Positions 12,866 to 13,401 of a stretch of 13,401 nt of DNA are shown piece after piece (positions within the stretch are counted from its first letter, which is position 1; each line of letters opens with the position of its first letter). The notes below the pieces were generated by a model that saw only the letters and a list, made by a program, of their open reading frames with translations, was not told where the DNA came from and searched no databases. The DNA lies in NCBI GenBank assembly GCA_964553375.1, contig CAZKKN010000044.1, positions 1-13,401 of the forward strand. The letters run 5' to 3'. The position numbers were made by a program, and so were the translations under genes. This DNA is from UBA9715 sp964553375. Lineage in GTDB: Bacteria; Actinomycetota; Coriobacteriia; Coriobacteriales; Eggerthellaceae.

Positions 12866-13401
12866 ATGGGTAGTTCAGTTGCGTATATGGTGGCCGATGG
12901 CTCGGAGCCGGTTGAGGTTGTGTCGCCGGTTGATGTCTTGCGTCGCGGGGGCGTTGATGTGACCCTCGTTTCCATCATGGGGCGCCGGGAGGTAAAGCTA
13001 GGTCAGGGCATAAATCTGATGGCCGATGCGCTGGTGGAAGATGTGAACCTGTTTCAGGATTTCCAGATGATTGTAATCCCCGGAGGCTCAGAAGGTGTTG
13101 ATAACCTGGGGAAATGCGAAGCCGTATGCAACGATTTGCGCGCTCGGATGCGCGAGGACCGTTTAGTGGCTTCCATCTGCGCTGGCCCCACGATTCTTGC
13201 CAAGTTGGGGCTTTTGGACGGGCGCAAGGCCGTGTGCTACCCCGGCTGCGAGACCGTTTTCCCGGCGGGCGTATACCAGAAGGGCCTGGATGTCTGCGTG
13301 GATGGCAACCTGATCACCGCCACCGGTCCGGGGATGGCTCTGCCGTTCGGCAAGATGCTTCTCCATGTGCTGAAGAGCGAAAAGGATGCGAACGACGTTG
13401 C
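12866..13401 (+). CDS. DJ-1/PfpI-family protein, 3' end outside window
   Basis: The frame runs open to the window edge (178 complete codons). The protein has the DJ-1 fold pattern: VAYMVADGSEPVEVVSPVDVL (5-25) with Glu14 and Glu17 near the active site, VIPGG (70-74), and the nucleophile elbow SICAGPT (103-109) with catalytic Cys105, then GPGMALPFG (154-162). DJ-1 family members act as protein or glyoxal deglycases, glyoxalases or redox-linked chaperones; which applies here cannot be told. The His that follows the elbow in human DJ-1 (His126) is replaced by Cys124/Tyr125. Human DJ-1 is 189 residues, so only a short tail is missing. AAAAGGAGG (12848-12856) stands 9 bases before the ATG. It is divergent from the lipoprotein gene and has no obvious link to the respiratory clusters. 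Confidence 0.93.
   Translation, partial: MGSSVAYMVADGSEPVEVVSPVDVLRRGGVDVTLVSIMGRREVKLGQGINLMADALVEDVNLFQDFQMIVIPGGSEGVDNLGKCEAVCNDLRARMREDRLVASICAGPTILAKLGLLDGRKAVCYPGCETVFPAGVYQKGLDVCVDGNLITATGPGMALPFGKMLLHVLKSEKDANDV

Overview
The window comes from a high-GC anaerobe that respires with molybdenum enzymes. Duplicated DMSO-reductase-family gene sets, NapG/NapH-like ferredoxins without a visible nitrate reductase, and twin-arginine leaders point to the Eggerthellaceae (Coriobacteriia; Eggerthella/Gordonibacter/Adlercreutzia-like). The lineage is an inference from gene content; the sequence has no rRNA or other taxonomic marker.

Left arm, + strand (1-4991): a respiratory molybdoenzyme cluster. 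It holds the 3' end of a molybdopterin catalytic subunit, a four-cluster ferredoxin (B), a DmsC/NrfD-type membrane anchor (C), a 353-base gap packed with inverted repeats, a TorD-type chaperone, a NapG-like Tat-exported ferredoxin and a NapH-like membrane ferredoxin with an odd Cys/Ser/Ala-rich insert. Electrons would pass from menaquinol through the anchor and/or NapGH-like proteins to the catalytic subunit. The substrate cannot be told from the part visible.

Middle (4992-6405): a perfect hairpin, two copies of a ~65-base palindromic element in opposite orientation, a GNAT acetyltransferase (-), and a tRNA-Leu(CAG) gene (-) with a recognisable promoter and terminator. A short tandem repeat follows.

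Right arm, - strand (11470 down to 6406): a complete dmsA-dmsB-dmsC set with tight spacing, then two strong hairpins and a 398-base gap, then dmsD, the proofreading chaperone for the DmsA leader. The three structural subunits match E. coli DmsABC in order and motifs, and DmsD matches closely, so this is the best-defined system in the window.

Far right: a probable secreted lipoprotein of unknown function (-), 160 bases upstream of dmsA and on the same strand. It is followed by the start of a divergently read DJ-1/PfpI-family gene (+) that runs off the window.

No insertion sequence, transposase, integrase or CRISPR array is visible. The least explained material is the structured DNA between anchor C and torD, the palindrome pair after the NapH-like gene, and the NapH insert.
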